The notes: a model not told the origin generated them from the sequence alone. A stretch of DNA of 64,000 bases from Otis tarda (GCA_026413225.1 CM048553.1:22072501-22136500), one strand, 5' to 3'. Shown: positions 13,801-25,139, numbered from the stretch's first letter. Made by a program: numbers and translations.

Positions 13801-15356
13801 AAAAAACCAAACATTTGCCAGAACCTAAGCTATCACTTATTAATCTTATTAGTTCAAATCATTCTCACGCATAATATTACCAATGTTTCAATCCTCTAAT
13901 GCACCATAGAAAATTGGCAAGTAGTGAAATCTCTTCCTCATTTTAATTACACTATAAGACAGCAAAACAATTTGGAAAAATTATTTACTGCTTTTCAAAA
14001 TAAGTCATTGTCAACTTTGCCACTAAGAAAATTATAAATTGAAGAGCAGTCTTCAGCAGAAAAGTGTTCTTAACTGTTCAAAACCGGAAGAAAAGGAAGC
14101 TATCCTTTATTAAGATGCAACAGACTAAGAATTCCTGATTACAAACATACATACATACACACAGAATTTGTGTCACAGTCCTTCGTGTACGCACTAACCC
14201 TTCCCCCAGAAGAGACACATACTTTTCAAACAGCATTGAGTTGTTTTTAAGTGCTGGAAGAATTAAATTGGAGCCCTGATTTCTAAAGTTGGATAAGCAT
14301 TAAGAAAGAAACAATGTACTTGAAGTTGAAAGCTACAGCAAGTATAAGGCTACTGAAGAAATTTTTTCCAAGAAACATACACAGTGTTATACTGCTGTAA
14401 GAAAATAATTTAGTGTGGGTGTGAGGGATACTTACCCAAATGTGAGAAAAAGTCCCTTTATATTATGCTGTTCCCCAGACAAAGCATTTATTAAAGTAAA
14501 ACAGACATCAGCAGCAGGTGGGAGACAAACCTACTTCCTACCCACACGATCACAAATCAGATGTGCAAAATGAATTTTTAGCTGCCTATACATTATTTTA
14601 CCTTTGGCTTAGACACATCAGCATTAAGCACAATTTTTGTCAAGTAAAAGCCAGATATTTCCTCTCCATCTAGACTGGCATTGGAACAAGCAAGGTAGGG
14701 ATGAAACCTGATCACAGCACATCAAGTTTCACTTGAAAGGCAAAAAGAAAGCTCCCACAGGAATTAATTTTAAAGCACTGAATACAAAATGCCTTGACAA
14801 TTTTCTCATGCTTGTCTGTAATTGTAAATGGCGCTTTTTATTTTTCATCCCTTCATCCAGCACAAGCATTTCTCACTACTTGTTTTGCTACACTACAACG
14901 TTACTTCTGCTAAGCAGGCCAGTTTGTCTCCCACAAGCACCTCCGTGCCTGCCCCCTTCGCTCGCAGCCCCACGAAGCCAGGCAGGGCCCGCAGCAGCCC
15001 CAGAGCTGTCACCGACCAGGCCGCAGCCACCGCTGCCAAGAGGCGCCCCTGTCTCGGCCGCTCCCCGCCGCATCCTGACCACCGGTCCGGCCCGGCCCGG
15101 CCCAGCCCGGCCCCCTGCTCGCCTGCTCGCAGGCGAGGCCGGGCAGGCACCGGAGAGCCCAGCAGCAGAGGGTTGCGGGGGAGCGGGCTGGCAGCCCGCG
15201 GGGGGCCGGAGGCGGGAGCAGGGACGGAGGGAGGATGGGCCGAGGGGTTACCTCAGGGGGAGGCTGGGGCGGAAGGCCAGGCCAGGCCAGGCCAGGGCGC
15301 CGCGGCAGCCACTCACCCACATCCTGGTCGAAGGGGTTGGTGGCGAAAAGCGGCAT
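1730..15356 (-). CDS. STAM: STAM, signal-transducing adaptor molecule (5' part: coding exons 1 and 2 only)
   Basis: STAM pairs with HGS/HRS to form ESCRT-0 on early endosomes, where it binds ubiquitinated cargo. The full protein (about 540 residues in mammals) has an N-terminal VHS domain, a ubiquitin-interacting motif, an SH3 domain and a coiled-coil/GAT region. Seen here: exon 1 encodes [13 protein letters not shown] and exon 2 encodes [20 protein letters not shown] plus a further DKVGQSRTG. Together these are residues 1 to 42, the N-terminus and first helix of the VHS domain. They match my recollection of human STAM essentially without change. STAM2 has a related start, but the [12 protein letters not shown] stretch and the HACD1 neighbour favour STAM. 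The coding total is 125 nt and ends in phase 2 after GG of Gly42; later exons lie left of position 1. The gene is divergent from HACD1, with a CpG island at the start. The ATG reading frame is open for about 105 codons upstream, but the conserved MPLFATNPF start is clear. Confidence 0.95.
4445..4473. repeat. Perfect inverted repeat, 13-bp arms, 3-nt loop
   Basis: Arms at 4445-4457 (aaaaataacaaca) and 4461-4473 (tgttgttattttt) are exact reverse complements around the loop 'aac'. It is A/T-rich and sits in STAM intron 1. It could form a cruciform in DNA or a hairpin in pre-mRNA. No function is known to me. Confidence 0.85.
5871..6000 (+). mobile_element. CR1 LINE, 3'-end fragment
   Basis: Shows 'aaggccaggctggac', 'gagcaacctgatctggttgg', 'agatgtccctgcttctcaca', 'gacctttaaaggtccctt' and the terminal 'ctatgattctgta'. 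It is only about 130 bp and close to the CR1 tails at 11029-11630 and 41485-41665, so the same CR1 subfamily. It is antisense within STAM intron 1. Confidence 0.92.
7553..8693 (+). mobile_element. Endogenous retrovirus solo LTR, family A copy 1, with 5-bp target-site duplication
   Basis: The LTR spans 7558-8688 (1131 bp), begins TGTTCTGG and ends CTACAACA, so it has TG...CA termini. It is flanked by the direct repeat CAATC at 7553-7557 and 8689-8693. Read 5' to 3' it has a leading segment, a TATA-like 'gtacttaag' near 7730, an A-rich tract at 7747-7767, a GC-rich part with irregular repeats of a 'gcccatggagg' core (about 8060-8300), a polyadenylation signal AATAAA at 8502-8507 and a CT/GA-rich 3' end. 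No gag, pol or env sequence is attached, so it is a solo LTR left by recombination. It is antisense within STAM intron 1. A 5-bp duplication fits ERVL-like or some other avian ERV classes; I cannot name the subfamily. Confidence 0.93.
8502..8507 (+). promoter_or_regulatory. Polyadenylation signal AATAAA inside LTR copy 1
   Basis: Exact AATAAA in 'agaaataaatgaatag', followed by the 'gagtctgttttgcctgtgacgg'-type downstream part. It is preserved at the same place in copy 2. It marks the R region of the LTR. Confidence 0.7.
11029..11630 (+). mobile_element. CR1 LINE, 3' fragment with the end of ORF2
   Basis: About 600 bp covering the C-terminal part of the CR1 ORF2 reverse-transcriptase/endonuclease protein and the 3' UTR. 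In one frame it reads [36 protein letters not shown], then after one in-frame TGA (11278-11280) [16 protein letters not shown] and [20 protein letters not shown]. These are typical CR1 ORF2 C-terminal motifs. The 3' end is 'gacctttaaaggtccctt' plus 'gattctatgattccatgatt'. The copy is 5'-truncated and cannot move. It lies antisense in STAM intron 1. It is the best preserved CR1 copy in the window. Confidence 0.95.
14143..14162. repeat. Short (ATAC)n microsatellite
   Basis: 'acatacatacatacacacag' in STAM intron 1, about four tetranucleotide units followed by AC units. Confidence 0.75.
15274..15296. repeat. Short (AGGCC)n tandem repeat next to the STAM exon 1 donor
   Basis: Four to five copies of 'aggcc' lie 15-43 nt into STAM intron 1, just past its donor. 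A small GC-rich minisatellite within the CpG island. Confidence 0.7.
15317..15356 (-). CDS. STAM: STAM coding exon 1
   Basis: The ATG is at 15356-15354. The 40 coding nt give [13 protein letters not shown] plus the first base of Glu14. The donor follows at once as G|GTGAGT (15316-15311), a strong consensus. The remembered human protein starts with the same residues, which fixes the start despite an open in-frame region upstream. The exon lies inside the CpG island, and the mRNA 5' end should be within a few hundred bases upstream (higher coordinates). Confidence 0.95.
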
Positions 15357-15510
15357 CGCGGGGCACGGGGGCGCGGCGCGGCCACCCCTCCCCTCCCGGC
15401 AGCGGAGCGAGAAGCCCTCAGCGGCGGCGGCAGCGGCGGCTCCTCCTCCCGCCCGGGGTACCTCCGCCGCCACCTCCTCCCAGGGCCGGGGAGCCAGCCC
15501 CCCGCGCGCA

Positions 15511-15522
15511 GCATGCTGGGAG
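15511..15522 (-). promoter_or_regulatory. Candidate ZNF143-type site in the STAM promoter
   Basis: On the minus strand the sequence reads CTCCCAGCATGC, which matches the conserved core of the ZNF143/SBS motif (TCCCAGCATGC) common at vertebrate CpG-island promoters. It is about 155 bp upstream of the STAM ATG. The 5' ACTACA half of the extended motif is absent. This is a motif match only; binding is inferred. Confidence 0.5.
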
Positions 15523-16238
15523 ACGGGGGCTGGCCCCGCCGCCGTCTGTCGGTCCCGGCCCCGGCTTCGGGCGCCCCCGGGGAGCGGGGCCTGGCGGGCG
15601 AAAGGCCCCTCCGGCCATTCCCGCAGCCACCGGCGGCTCGAGCTGTGCCTGGCCCCCGCCGGGCTCGGCACATGGGCGGGTGAGCGCCTCGCCTAGCAAA
15701 GCCTGTTCGCGGTGACCCTGTGCCATAGCTGTGAACAAAAGCGTGGGGATCAGAAGATGCTTCCCATCCTCCCCGACTTTATTTGCGCTGGACCCCCGGC
15801 CCTAACGGCCAGCAGCCCGGGCAGGTGGAGGGGAGCTCTGGGGGGGAGAGGTTCCCGGGGCCTTGAATAGCTCGTGGCCTTTGGTTGCACGGTTGTATCC
15901 TGCTGCTTTACTTTGTACAAATATCTTCCTTGGCTTCGATGGGGTGTATCCCACCGGAACAGTTTGACTCACAGGGTATGACACATTCTGCCTATTCCTG
16001 CTGTCACGTAAAACTCAAGTCATTACCCTTAAGGACTTTTAGTACTGCTTAATTACTCTGAACCAGTCGGATCGCAAATTAAGCAAAAAAGGGCACATGC
16101 ACACACGTGAGAGAAGAGTCATAGAGATCTGAAAGAGCAATATGGGCACGTCACAAGAGTGCAAACAAGAAATGAAAAAGATGCTACTTCTGCAGCGCAG
16201 ACACTCTAGATGCAATCAATAGCACTAACCATGCTCAA

Positions 16239-16262
16239 TAATGCATGTGATTGCATGCATTA
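16239..16262. repeat. Inverted repeat, 9-bp arms, 6-nt loop
   Basis: 'taatgcatg' (16239-16247) and 'catgcatta' (16254-16262) are exact reverse complements around 'tgattg'. Each arm contains ATGCAT. Probably fortuitous; about 0.9 kb upstream of the STAM start. Confidence 0.75.
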
Positions 16263-19200
16263 GGCAGACTTCTGACACGTCAAATGAAAACTGCACACAA
16301 AGCTGCTTCCCACAGGGATTTACAGTCACTAGGCATTTCCTTATTTTACTATTTTTTTTCCCCAGGATCTTGAGTTCTGTTTTTTTTTTTCCCCTATCCA
16401 CAACAACTGTTCTCAGCAGCTGGTGCAGGTCAGCATTGATCTATGGCTTAGGATTGACTACTTTTAAGGAATTGCGTGTTGTATTTGGATTCCGCCTCAA
16501 TTCAATGACATCTGCTAGATATTCTCAGAGGACGCTTTACCTCCTCACCATTCATCATCCCCCATTATGTTCACAAAAGACATATGGTAGATGTTCTCAG
16601 AGCCTGTTTTATCCCCTCCTTTTTCATCTCTTCCCTCTGATGGGTTTCAAAATGAATTGTAAGAATCCTTTCAAAACAGACAGAGCTTTTATGCAGTAGT
16701 CCAGTCTTACTGCAGTAAGAGCAAACACGAGATATGGGGAACTGGGGTTTTAGACTGCCTTTAGCCTGAAAGGATTCCAACTTGCCTTTACTTCCCAGGC
16801 AACACCCTACTCAACATTTTGAAAAAGATACTCTATACTCAGGGGCCATCTTAAGGCTCATGGTTCATATTTTGTTTCTGTAACCGTTTTTTTTTTCTGT
16901 TGAACACAGTGTGAAGGACAAGAGTCCTTTGAATTCTGGGTATTAGATTGTATCTCACACTTTTCCCTGTCCCACGGCTCTAGCATTCTTCCCTGGCACA
17001 GAAACGGGTGGTGATTAGAGCACTCCTCCACAAAGTGTGGGGTTTGCCCTCTCAGACACAGATGGTTATGGAAACCAGCTTTTCCACCTTATGTGTGAGT
17101 AGTATAATGAGTATGCTGTTAAAAAAGGTGTATTAAGCTTCCTTTGCTGGATGTAGTTTAAAATGTTTGTATTATTTCTTACTGCATTTGAAATGGGACT
17201 CATGTTGTCTAAGTTAGCTATCTAAAAGTAAGGAATCTAGTTCAAAAGTACAGTGTCTAATTGCATCTAATTTTGGGGTAACTACAGCTGACAGAGAATG
17301 TAGCAACACTGCACACCCTGTGCCCACAACTATGTGCTGCCACCACATTTCTCGTATTAGATTTGGAACTTCATCCAATTCATTCGTGGCTGCACAATCA
17401 GCTGATCCAGCTGAAAACTACCTCCCTGCAGAAAGTTCCCTGTTGGATCATGTCACTCATCTGACTCACCTTGCATTTACATCCCAGGCAAGGGGAGAGG
17501 TGGAAAGGCATGGCTGGTGACTCTACTTTACCAGACTGGGTCAAGAAAAACAGGTGTTTCCAGGGTATAGTTCATCTGTTCTATTTCAGATCTCCTTCCA
17601 GAGCTGCCCTCTGCAACAGCCTGGTTCTGTTGATTTCACAGAGGAGCTCATCTGCCCAACAGTTCTCTGACTTAGTACTTGTCTCCAGACAGACTTCTAG
17701 CACATTTTAAGTAGCGTGTATTTAAAAATATGTGCTACTTTTGTCCGAAGTAAACACTCTCAGATGATTGGAAGGATACTTCTTCTTTCTTTGCACACTT
17801 TGTTTTCCAGCTAGTACTGTTGTTCAGATACTGCTAAGAGATACAGGCATATATTCAGTTAATTGCCAGCGCAACTCACTTCCTGGATTTTAAAGATGTG
17901 ACATACTTCTGAATTTGCTTAAGGAACTTTAAGTTTGTTGTTTGTTTATATAATTTATTACTTTTTTTTTTTTAAATTATGACAAGGGTTTATCCATACC
18001 AAGGTTGGTTCTGGATTCTAATGATATACAAAAAATCATTTCCCTATAGTCTTCCGGTAGGAAAGGGTAGTTAGGAACAGCAACTTACAAATGACAATCT
18101 GCTAGAGAAGTTCTAATATTTCTTACAATTACTCAACTGACACACATCAGCATTAGGCAAGCGTATTTGTTAGAGGAAGATAAAAACATTATGGCCATGG
18201 AGGGGAAGTTGACTGCAGTTCCAGTTTACTGGAGGAGAATTATACTTGGCATACCCATTTATTTTAGCACATACTAGTTAGCTAGCTGCTAGCTGTATGT
18301 AAAGACAAGGTGTATAACTCCAGGAAAAAGTTAAGCTAGTACACTTTTAGCAAGGAGATAGATAACAGTTGTCTCAGGGATCAGTCACCCTGACCTCTAT
18401 TTTAACTGTATTTTCTTTATAGTCCACTGTGTACACTGCTTTCAGAACTGGAAGCTGGGCAGAAAAGAAAATCAAAGGAAAAGAGGAAGGTTCAGAATAG
18501 AGAAGGTGCCAGCAGTCCATTTAATCACAGCTTTTGCCTTTGACAGGGCAAGTACAAGATGTTTTGGATGGCATACAAGATGCTGTAATGCATAACAACA
18601 CAATGATATGACTAAGACAAAATTTATCCCAGTCACAGGCCATGTGTAAATGTTGTAAGTACTGGACTACAGTGATTTACTTCCTATTTATTATTTTATT
18701 GTACATGTCCTAATATTTTGCAAGTGTCCAAGTTGCATTACTTACTTATGGTATTCTTATCTATTTCCTTATATAAAGAGATTTTATGAAACATATCAAT
18801 ACAGTAAGTCTGGTGTCCTCTGTTACACAAGAAGTCAGGCTAAAATTATTTAACTGTCTTTTTTGGCCTTAATATTTATGAAGTATGTAAGTAGGATTAT
18901 ATTATAGCTGGAGCTCCCTAAAATCCATGTAACTTTAGAACTAGGCAAGCATTCAAATAATAAACTTTATAAAACAATTCCATTTGCCCTGATCACATTA
19001 AAAAATGTAACATCAACTTTCTCGTTAATATTTGCACATACAGATGCCAGAAACAAGGGTTTATATCTTCCTCAATCTTTCTTTATTGAAAGCAGTACTT
19101 GCAAACCAGCTCACATGGAATAATATTTCATAAGTTTACACTGCAGTTTTGTTAAATGATTTTGGATAACAAATTCACACAAATGTGTTTATACTATTTG

Positions 19201-21236
19201 CTGTAGTAAGCTTATAGTGATATATTGTGATATACCTGTAAGAAGCAGATAATCTGGGAGCTGCTGGGACCTCTGGGTGCCTGGGCTTCCCTAGGGATGC
19301 TGGCAGGAGCATCACTCTATGCCAGCTTCCTGGCATAGACATGGGGAACCACTTGTCCTAGTGCTTTTTTTGGCATGAACACCTGTTCTCAGTGTGGCCA
19401 TACTGACTACACCCAATATGGTCACTTTTCCGTGCTGATAACTCAGACCAGTTTTCAACCAATGATGAGGTCAAAATTAATCTTTTCATTCTCCACCATT
19501 CTTCTAGGAAGGAAAATAGAAATACATCCACTGACTATAATGGGAGCTAGATTGGAACACTACTCCCTTGATAAAGAGCCCTTTCTAACTCAAGTCCTTG
19601 AAATAAAACTAAATAACAAGCAAAGATTGTGTGTACTCTGAAACTAATAATGGAAGCAGTCTCCTCTACAGAGATTGTAGTGCTCACAGAAGCAAGCTAC
19701 CATTGAAATAGACTGAAAATCAGAAGGTATTTTTAATATTATTGAAGTGCATTTTGTGAAACCCTATGAAAAATCTGTCTGATATCTCTTGGCAAGGTAG
19801 CAAAGCTTCTTTATGTAAGAAAAATATTTATTGTGTAATAAAGGGAAGGGAAAGTAAGAATATCTTACTTAGGCTAGCAGTTAATTTTCAATACGTACTT
19901 TATTTTACTCACATGAACAGTACCATTGAAGTTAATGGTACTGATTTTGAGATCTGAGCATTTTATATGTATATCTACATAATTAGAACGTAAGAGTGGA
20001 GTTCGCTTCCTGACACTGCCAGTCTGTGTAGCGTGCAAAGGTGCCAACTGCAGAGATTACAATCTGTGGGACTGGTCTATACATAAACCTGTCCAAGCCT
20101 AGCAATGCAACAAAACATCAGGATAATTAAACAGTACTGCAGTCCACAATATCTCATAAAGAAAATAATTATTGTACACAGTCCAATTAGACTATTATAG
20201 CAAAAAGTACACTGAGTTTGGATAAAGCAAATTCAGACGAGCAGGACAATCATCTCCCTTTAACATCTGTGTGCCCTTCAACTTTGCAGTTTAGGTTATA
20301 GCTTTGCTTCTGAAGAGGATTACATAGAACAATACACAGGGGCATCTCAAACCCTTGCTTTTCAAAGCATAAAATAAATATACCAGTGGTTTTCAGATAT
20401 ATATAATCGATAGTTTTCCTACAAAGACTTCTAAATATTCACACTGTAGAATTTCTGTATTTTTGTAACAGAAATATAAACTTCTACTTCAGCTTGTGTT
20501 CATGACACCTGTTTTCCTTCACTGACTACTGAACTGTACAGGCAGAGGCTTAATATGAATAATTCATCTTGTAGTAGCAGTGCAAAACTCCAGCTGCTTA
20601 GACGTGCCAAATACAAAGACATCTTCTAGTCCTTCCCACAAGATTTATGCAATCCATTCTACACCACGTCTTTCGAAAGCATCTTCTGTCCTGTTCCCAG
20701 AGCAGTAAATAAAATAACAGATATACACACCCAGATGAATGCACAAAAAGTGCATAAACACTGTATTGTTCAATTTAGACGTAGCTAAATTCTGTTTACT
20801 TGCATTTATCCTTTAATACCTCACTGATTACTACGTATCATAAACCTAAAATAGTGTGCGAGTACTATATTTAAGTTTGTTGTCTAAAACTTTGTTCTTG
20901 CAGAGTGTGTTTGGAACATGAAGCAAAGACGGGTCAGAAGGACAAGCAGAATTTACGTTGTTAATTTTTTTTAACAAGTTCTCCTTCTTCAGGATTTTAA
21001 GTTACCATCTGGCATTTAACTACTCTGCAGTATAAAGGTAATCTCATGATTCTGCAGGGCTCATACCAAGTAATTCTTGCAACGTTTCATAGTAGATGAC
21101 CTTCCCCTGTAATAGTGAAGCTGGTAAGTCATTATATTATTTTCAGAGCACTACAATATTTCATTTCGTAGAAATGTTCCCATATTGGATTGGTAAATTT
21201 TGTAACCTCAAAAATCATTATAGAATAGTGCTTTCT

Positions 21237-21265
21237 CTTTTATGAGAAAGTAATTCTCATAAAAG
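21237..21265. repeat. Perfect inverted repeat, 12-bp arms, 5-nt loop
   Basis: 'cttttatgagaa' (21237-21248) and 'ttctcataaaag' (21254-21265) are exact reverse complements around 'agtaa'. It lies in the STAM-HACD1 intergenic region, about 1 kb left of the solo LTR. No adjoining sequence suggests a MITE. Confidence 0.85.
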
Positions 21266-22240
21266 CTTCACCTTGTATTTCTGGAAGTAGATTGGAAATA
21301 AAACCCATTCGGCTTTATGAGGTATTTAATATCTACTTGTGCAATAGGAACCTAGAAGATAAATACATTTTGATAATATCAATCATGAAGAAGGCCAGGA
21401 AAACCACTCATTTTTGTAATAACACTATAGCAATGGTTTGGAACTAGAATGAGTAAAGGAGAACCGCCTGTGAAGGTTGAAAGTGACTATGAAACATAAT
21501 GATGCACTCACCTACAACAAGAAACCTTGATCCGACTATCTTAAAATTTATTAGGGACGTTGATTTCAGACTGTACTTGAATAACAGCAAAGTTGAGGTA
21601 AACTGATATGCCAGTGATAGTTGATTTTAGAGCTGATTTAGATAATGCAATCAATGCACAGGCTTATTCAATTTCAGTGATTACATTTCTGTATGTAGAC
21701 AAAATCTGTCTTATGAATCATTTTGAGACTTTTTGGGCCAAAAGGTGCCAGCCAAAGTAGAAACATTTTATGAAATAATTTTGCAACTACAAAAGTACAG
21801 TATTTCTAATTAAGCACAGATACTGTACTTAATGCTTTAAAAATAGCTGACATCTTATTACATTTTAATAAAGGATCTTGTACTGATTCAGAAAATGCAG
21901 ACTAATAAACCACAAATATATACATGGTAAATTGACAGAAATCATGATTAAAAGAAGAACAATAGAAAACATATGAAAAGGAACTCACATTTCAAATAAT
22001 TTATTGCAATTCCTGGAACATGTAATCACAAAAAGAGATTTAAAAAAAAGAAAAATTATTAACACAACAAGTACATTTTGAAAACACTGCTGAAAAATTG
22101 TCACACAGGAACTATCAAGGATATGAAGCAGTTATAGATTAAAAAGCAAAATATCTCCATGGATCAAAACATACTAAACAGAAACAAAGAGCAAGTTTTC
22201 TTTATTATGGCAAAAAGAAATCAGTGAGGTATTTATGAAA

Positions 22241-22869
22241 GTTCTTGTCCTGGTTTCGGCTGGGATGGAGCTAATTTTCTTCCTAGTAGCTCCTGTGTGT
22301 TGGATTTAGTATGTGATTTGGTATGTGAAGAATGCTGATAATACACTGATGTTATGAGCTGTTGCTAAAGAGACCAAAGACTTTTCTCAGCTTCCCAGGT
22401 TTCACTAATGTGCAGGTGCAGGAAGCTGGGAGGGCTATAGACAGTACAGTTGACCCAAACTGGCCAAAAAGAGTATTCCGTATCATAAATGTCATGCTCA
22501 CTATGTAAGTGGGGGTGGTCTGGTGAGCTGGCTCACTTTTTCTCTTGCTATTTGGAATTGTTACAGGATTGTTTTCAGTTTTTCATTCCGTGATCGCTGC
22601 TTGGGACAGGCTGTATTGGTCATTGGGTCGTTGGGTGATGAGAAATTGTGCGTTGTTCTTTTTGTCTATTTTATTATTCCTATTATTATCATCATTATTT
22701 ATATATATAAAATTATCTTTTCTGTTGCTATCCTATTAAACTGCCTTTATCTCAACCCATGAGTGTTCCTTTCTTCCTGAGTCTCTCCCCCATCCTCTGG
22801 GGAGAGGGAGAGTGAGCGAGCAGCTATGTGGTACTTGATTGCTGACTGGGGTTAAACCACAACAGTTCT
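22241..22869 (+). mobile_element. Endogenous retrovirus solo LTR, family B, with 5-bp target-site duplication
   Basis: The LTR spans 22246-22864 (619 bp), begins TGTCCTGGTTTCGGCTGGGA and ends GGGGTTAAACCACAACA. It is flanked by the direct repeat GTTCT at 22241-22245 and 22865-22869. It has a polyadenylation signal ATTAAA at 22735-22740, just before 'ctgcctttatctcaaccc', and a GA-rich 3' end. The start, the 'cctattaaactg' box and the 'gctggggttaaaccac' end are hallmarks of an LTR type that is very common in bird genomes; I do not assign a subfamily name. No internal retroviral genes are present. It has the same orientation as HACD1, 2.4 kb upstream of its ATG. Confidence 0.93.
22735..22740 (+). 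promoter_or_regulatory. Polyadenylation signal ATTAAA inside solo LTR B
   Basis: 'cctattaaactgcc' inside the LTR, the position expected for its R region. It could end transcripts that start upstream on the plus strand. Confidence 0.6.
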
Positions 22870-24900
22870 GTAATAAGTTTTGTGCTTGATACATTCACTA
22901 ATTATCAGGAAAGACAGATAAGCATGGGATGGAAAAACTTGCAAATGACACAAAATATTTATCCAAATCCAGAAAGGATTATGAGGACCTTCAGAAATTT
23001 CTTATAATGCATGAATGGGTAGTGTGATAGCAACAGAAATTGTATGCTCATAAATAAAAAATACAATATCAGAGCAAAAGTAGTGACTTACTTATCCTCA
23101 CTAATAAGTTCTTAATTGCCTAAATCAACTCAAGCAAACCTAGTCATCATTACAGATAATTTGTGCATCCAAAATCAGTAAGTTTGAGCAAATAAATAGT
23201 GGGAAGAAAAAGAATACAGAATTCTAACGAGAAAATATCAAACAATGCTTAGCAAATTTCAAAAGATTCTGTCAAAAGCATGTAAAACATCCAAAGAGGG
23301 ATTTAAAAATGGAAAATGTTTACTTTAGAAAGCAAATAGGCTTTATTTTCTCAAATCTGCTGTGGAAAAATCTCAAGAGAGAAATGGTGAATGATAGCTA
23401 GAAGTATTTAAAAAATCACAACTAAGACTAAGAATTGGGATCGGGTTATGCCTTCCTCCATGTATTCGTTTATTATCAGGAAGCGTTCATCAGTTAATGA
23501 ACTCATAAGCTGGCAAATTCAAACGAGAAAGAAAACAAAACAATTTTCACATAGTATGTGGTTAATTTGTCAAAGCAAAGAAGGTAGGAAGGTTTGAATA
23601 GAGAAATGAAATTTATGGGGAAAAAAGGTATAAGTAAGGTAGCAGGAATGTCCAGAATTAAAATAGTAAACATAGAAAATATTTTGGAAAGCTACAGACT
23701 TTAAACCAACTTAAAACTGTTACATTAAGATGAAATTTAGGCTCGGATTATCCCATATTTTCCTACTACATAGTTTCTTGCGCTTTCCTCTGAAGCATAA
23801 TGTTGGCAAAAACTTCTGGATTAGGTCATTCAATTCTGTGGGTGCAAATTCTTCTATCTATTTTTTAACTGTAGGATTCTCAGACTGGGTTATATTTATG
23901 ACTACTTGAACATGGAAAGTACCTTTGCATACTTAATATGGATACTTACTATAATCTTGCTAGCATACACATGGTGCCGGTTTGCCAAGTACCCATTTTG
24001 CATGTATATGTTACACATTTTTGCTGTTGCCAGTGGGTGTGTATTTTGAATCTGAAAGAACATCTGCCTGTGTGCTTTGGTGAGGAGAGGGAGAGAAACT
24101 TAAGTTTTTTTTCTGGCATATTTACTAATCTTTTATCTGAAGGCCCAGGAACTGAGACCGCCTAGGGGTTTTAAACATTGAGATGGCTTACTCCATCCTA
24201 AAAGAGGTAGACTTGGACTCTTGAAATCTTTTAGGCCTAAAAAAGTAGCATTCCAAAGATACATCCTGACCCACTTTCGGAGTTCTTCTGTCTGTATATG
24301 ACTGTGGCCACAGTCGCCATGCTTAGCTGTGGAAATGAGGAGCCCAAGGCTACACGTACACTGCCCGAAGTAGTGAACGGCATCCCCAGGCTGGCACAGA
24401 TTGAGCCAGGCGCCAGGATGGCGGGTGCAGCCTGCACCTCTTGAAGGGCCACCTCACAGCAGTAATAGCTCAGCCTGAAGCTGCCCCTCCTTCCAGAGCG
24501 GGCCCCGCAATGCTCCCTGCGCTGGCTTGGCTTCCCTGTGCCTGTGCGCTGGGAGCAGACTTACAGGGCAAGATGCGCCTGCAAATGTGACCCTCCAGTC
24601 TGCCAGCTGGGCTCTCTTCAGGCCCTAGGAAGACATTTCCCCCCTTCTCAGGTGTGGGCCTTACTCGTGCGCTGAGGGTGCTGTTTATTGGGACCTGCCA
24701 AACGGGATGGTGTCCTCTCCCCGAGGTCACCCGGGACCCGTGGCTGTTGAGCCTCTGAGGTGGAGGCCTGGGTGTATTCCCACCAGTCGGTCCCTGACCA
24801 GCCTCACAGGTGTTCAACCTCAGACACAATTTCTGTGCTTTTCAAGAACTGTGGTGTTTTCTGTCACTTTTGTTTGGAGGGGCTATGCCAGCCACTTTTG
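22870..24900. other. Intergenic region upstream of HACD1
   Basis: 2 kb with no gene recognised. The first 1.3 kb is AT-rich. From about 24240 the GC content rises toward the HACD1 CpG island. The overlapping frames at 24470-25039 reflect that rise, not genes. Confidence 0.7.
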
Positions 24901-25133
24901 CCCGACGGACCCCAGCAAGGCTGGAGACGCAGTGCCAACCCACAGGGAGAGAGCTGCCTCACACGGGAGGGGACAGCGGGGCCCCAACCGGGGGCCGCGT
25001 GTGAAGGCCGAGGCCCTGCCCACCCGGGGACCCCCGTGAGAGCCGGCTCCAGGCCCTCCCCGCCCGCGGAGGGTCTGGCGTGCCCCAGGGAGCCCCGCCG
25101 AGGAGGAGGGAGGAGCGGTCAGCGCCATGTGAG

Positions 25134-25139
25134 CAGCTG
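25134..25139. promoter_or_regulatory. Candidate E-box CAGCTG upstream of HACD1
   Basis: 'gagCAGCTGgcgg', about 145 bp before the ATG. CAGCTG flanked by G and GG is the preferred core of myogenic bHLH factors (MyoD, myogenin), and HACD1 is known to be highly expressed in skeletal and heart muscle. A hexamer match alone is weak evidence; whether it is bound is inference. Confidence 0.35.

Larger units (their letters stand above)
1815..15316 (-). other. STAM intron 1 (13.5 kb)
   Basis: Large first intron between the CpG-island exon and exon 2. Apart from CR1 fragments at 5871-6000 and 11029-11630, the solo LTR at 7558-8688 and minor simple repeats (an AAAAT run near 2459-2484, an ATAC run at 14143-14162), I see only AT-rich unique-looking sequence. 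The plus- and minus-strand reading frames here are under 125 codons, lack recognisable domains and are treated as chance. Confidence 0.8.
14935..15690. promoter_or_regulatory. CpG island, STAM promoter region
   Basis: The sequence changes abruptly from AT-rich to very GC-rich with dense CpG, and STAM exon 1 lies within it. No TATA box is placed upstream of the ATG. This fits a housekeeping, dispersed-start promoter. The long overlapping reading frames in all six frames here (up to about 316 codons) result from the lack of AT-rich stop codons and are not genes. Confidence 0.85.
15700..22240. other. Intergenic region between STAM and the solo LTR
   Basis: 6.5 kb with no coding exon I recognise. 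It is mostly AT-rich and unique-looking, with short T runs (16349-16392, 17962-17974). The 152-codon plus-strand frame at 16241-16699 has no domain and no supporting splice context. Two perfect inverted repeats (16239-16262; 21237-21265) are listed separately. It could contain regulatory elements for either divergent gene, but nothing in the sequence identifies one. Confidence 0.7.

Noticed and set aside
14733-15738. Overlapping frames of 100-316 codons on both strands
   Set aside because: They arise from the stop-poor, CpG-rich STAM promoter; only the [13 protein letters not shown] segment has homology and a splice donor.
16241-16699. 152-codon plus-strand frame upstream of STAM
   Set aside because: T-rich composition, no homology, no CpG promoter of its own.
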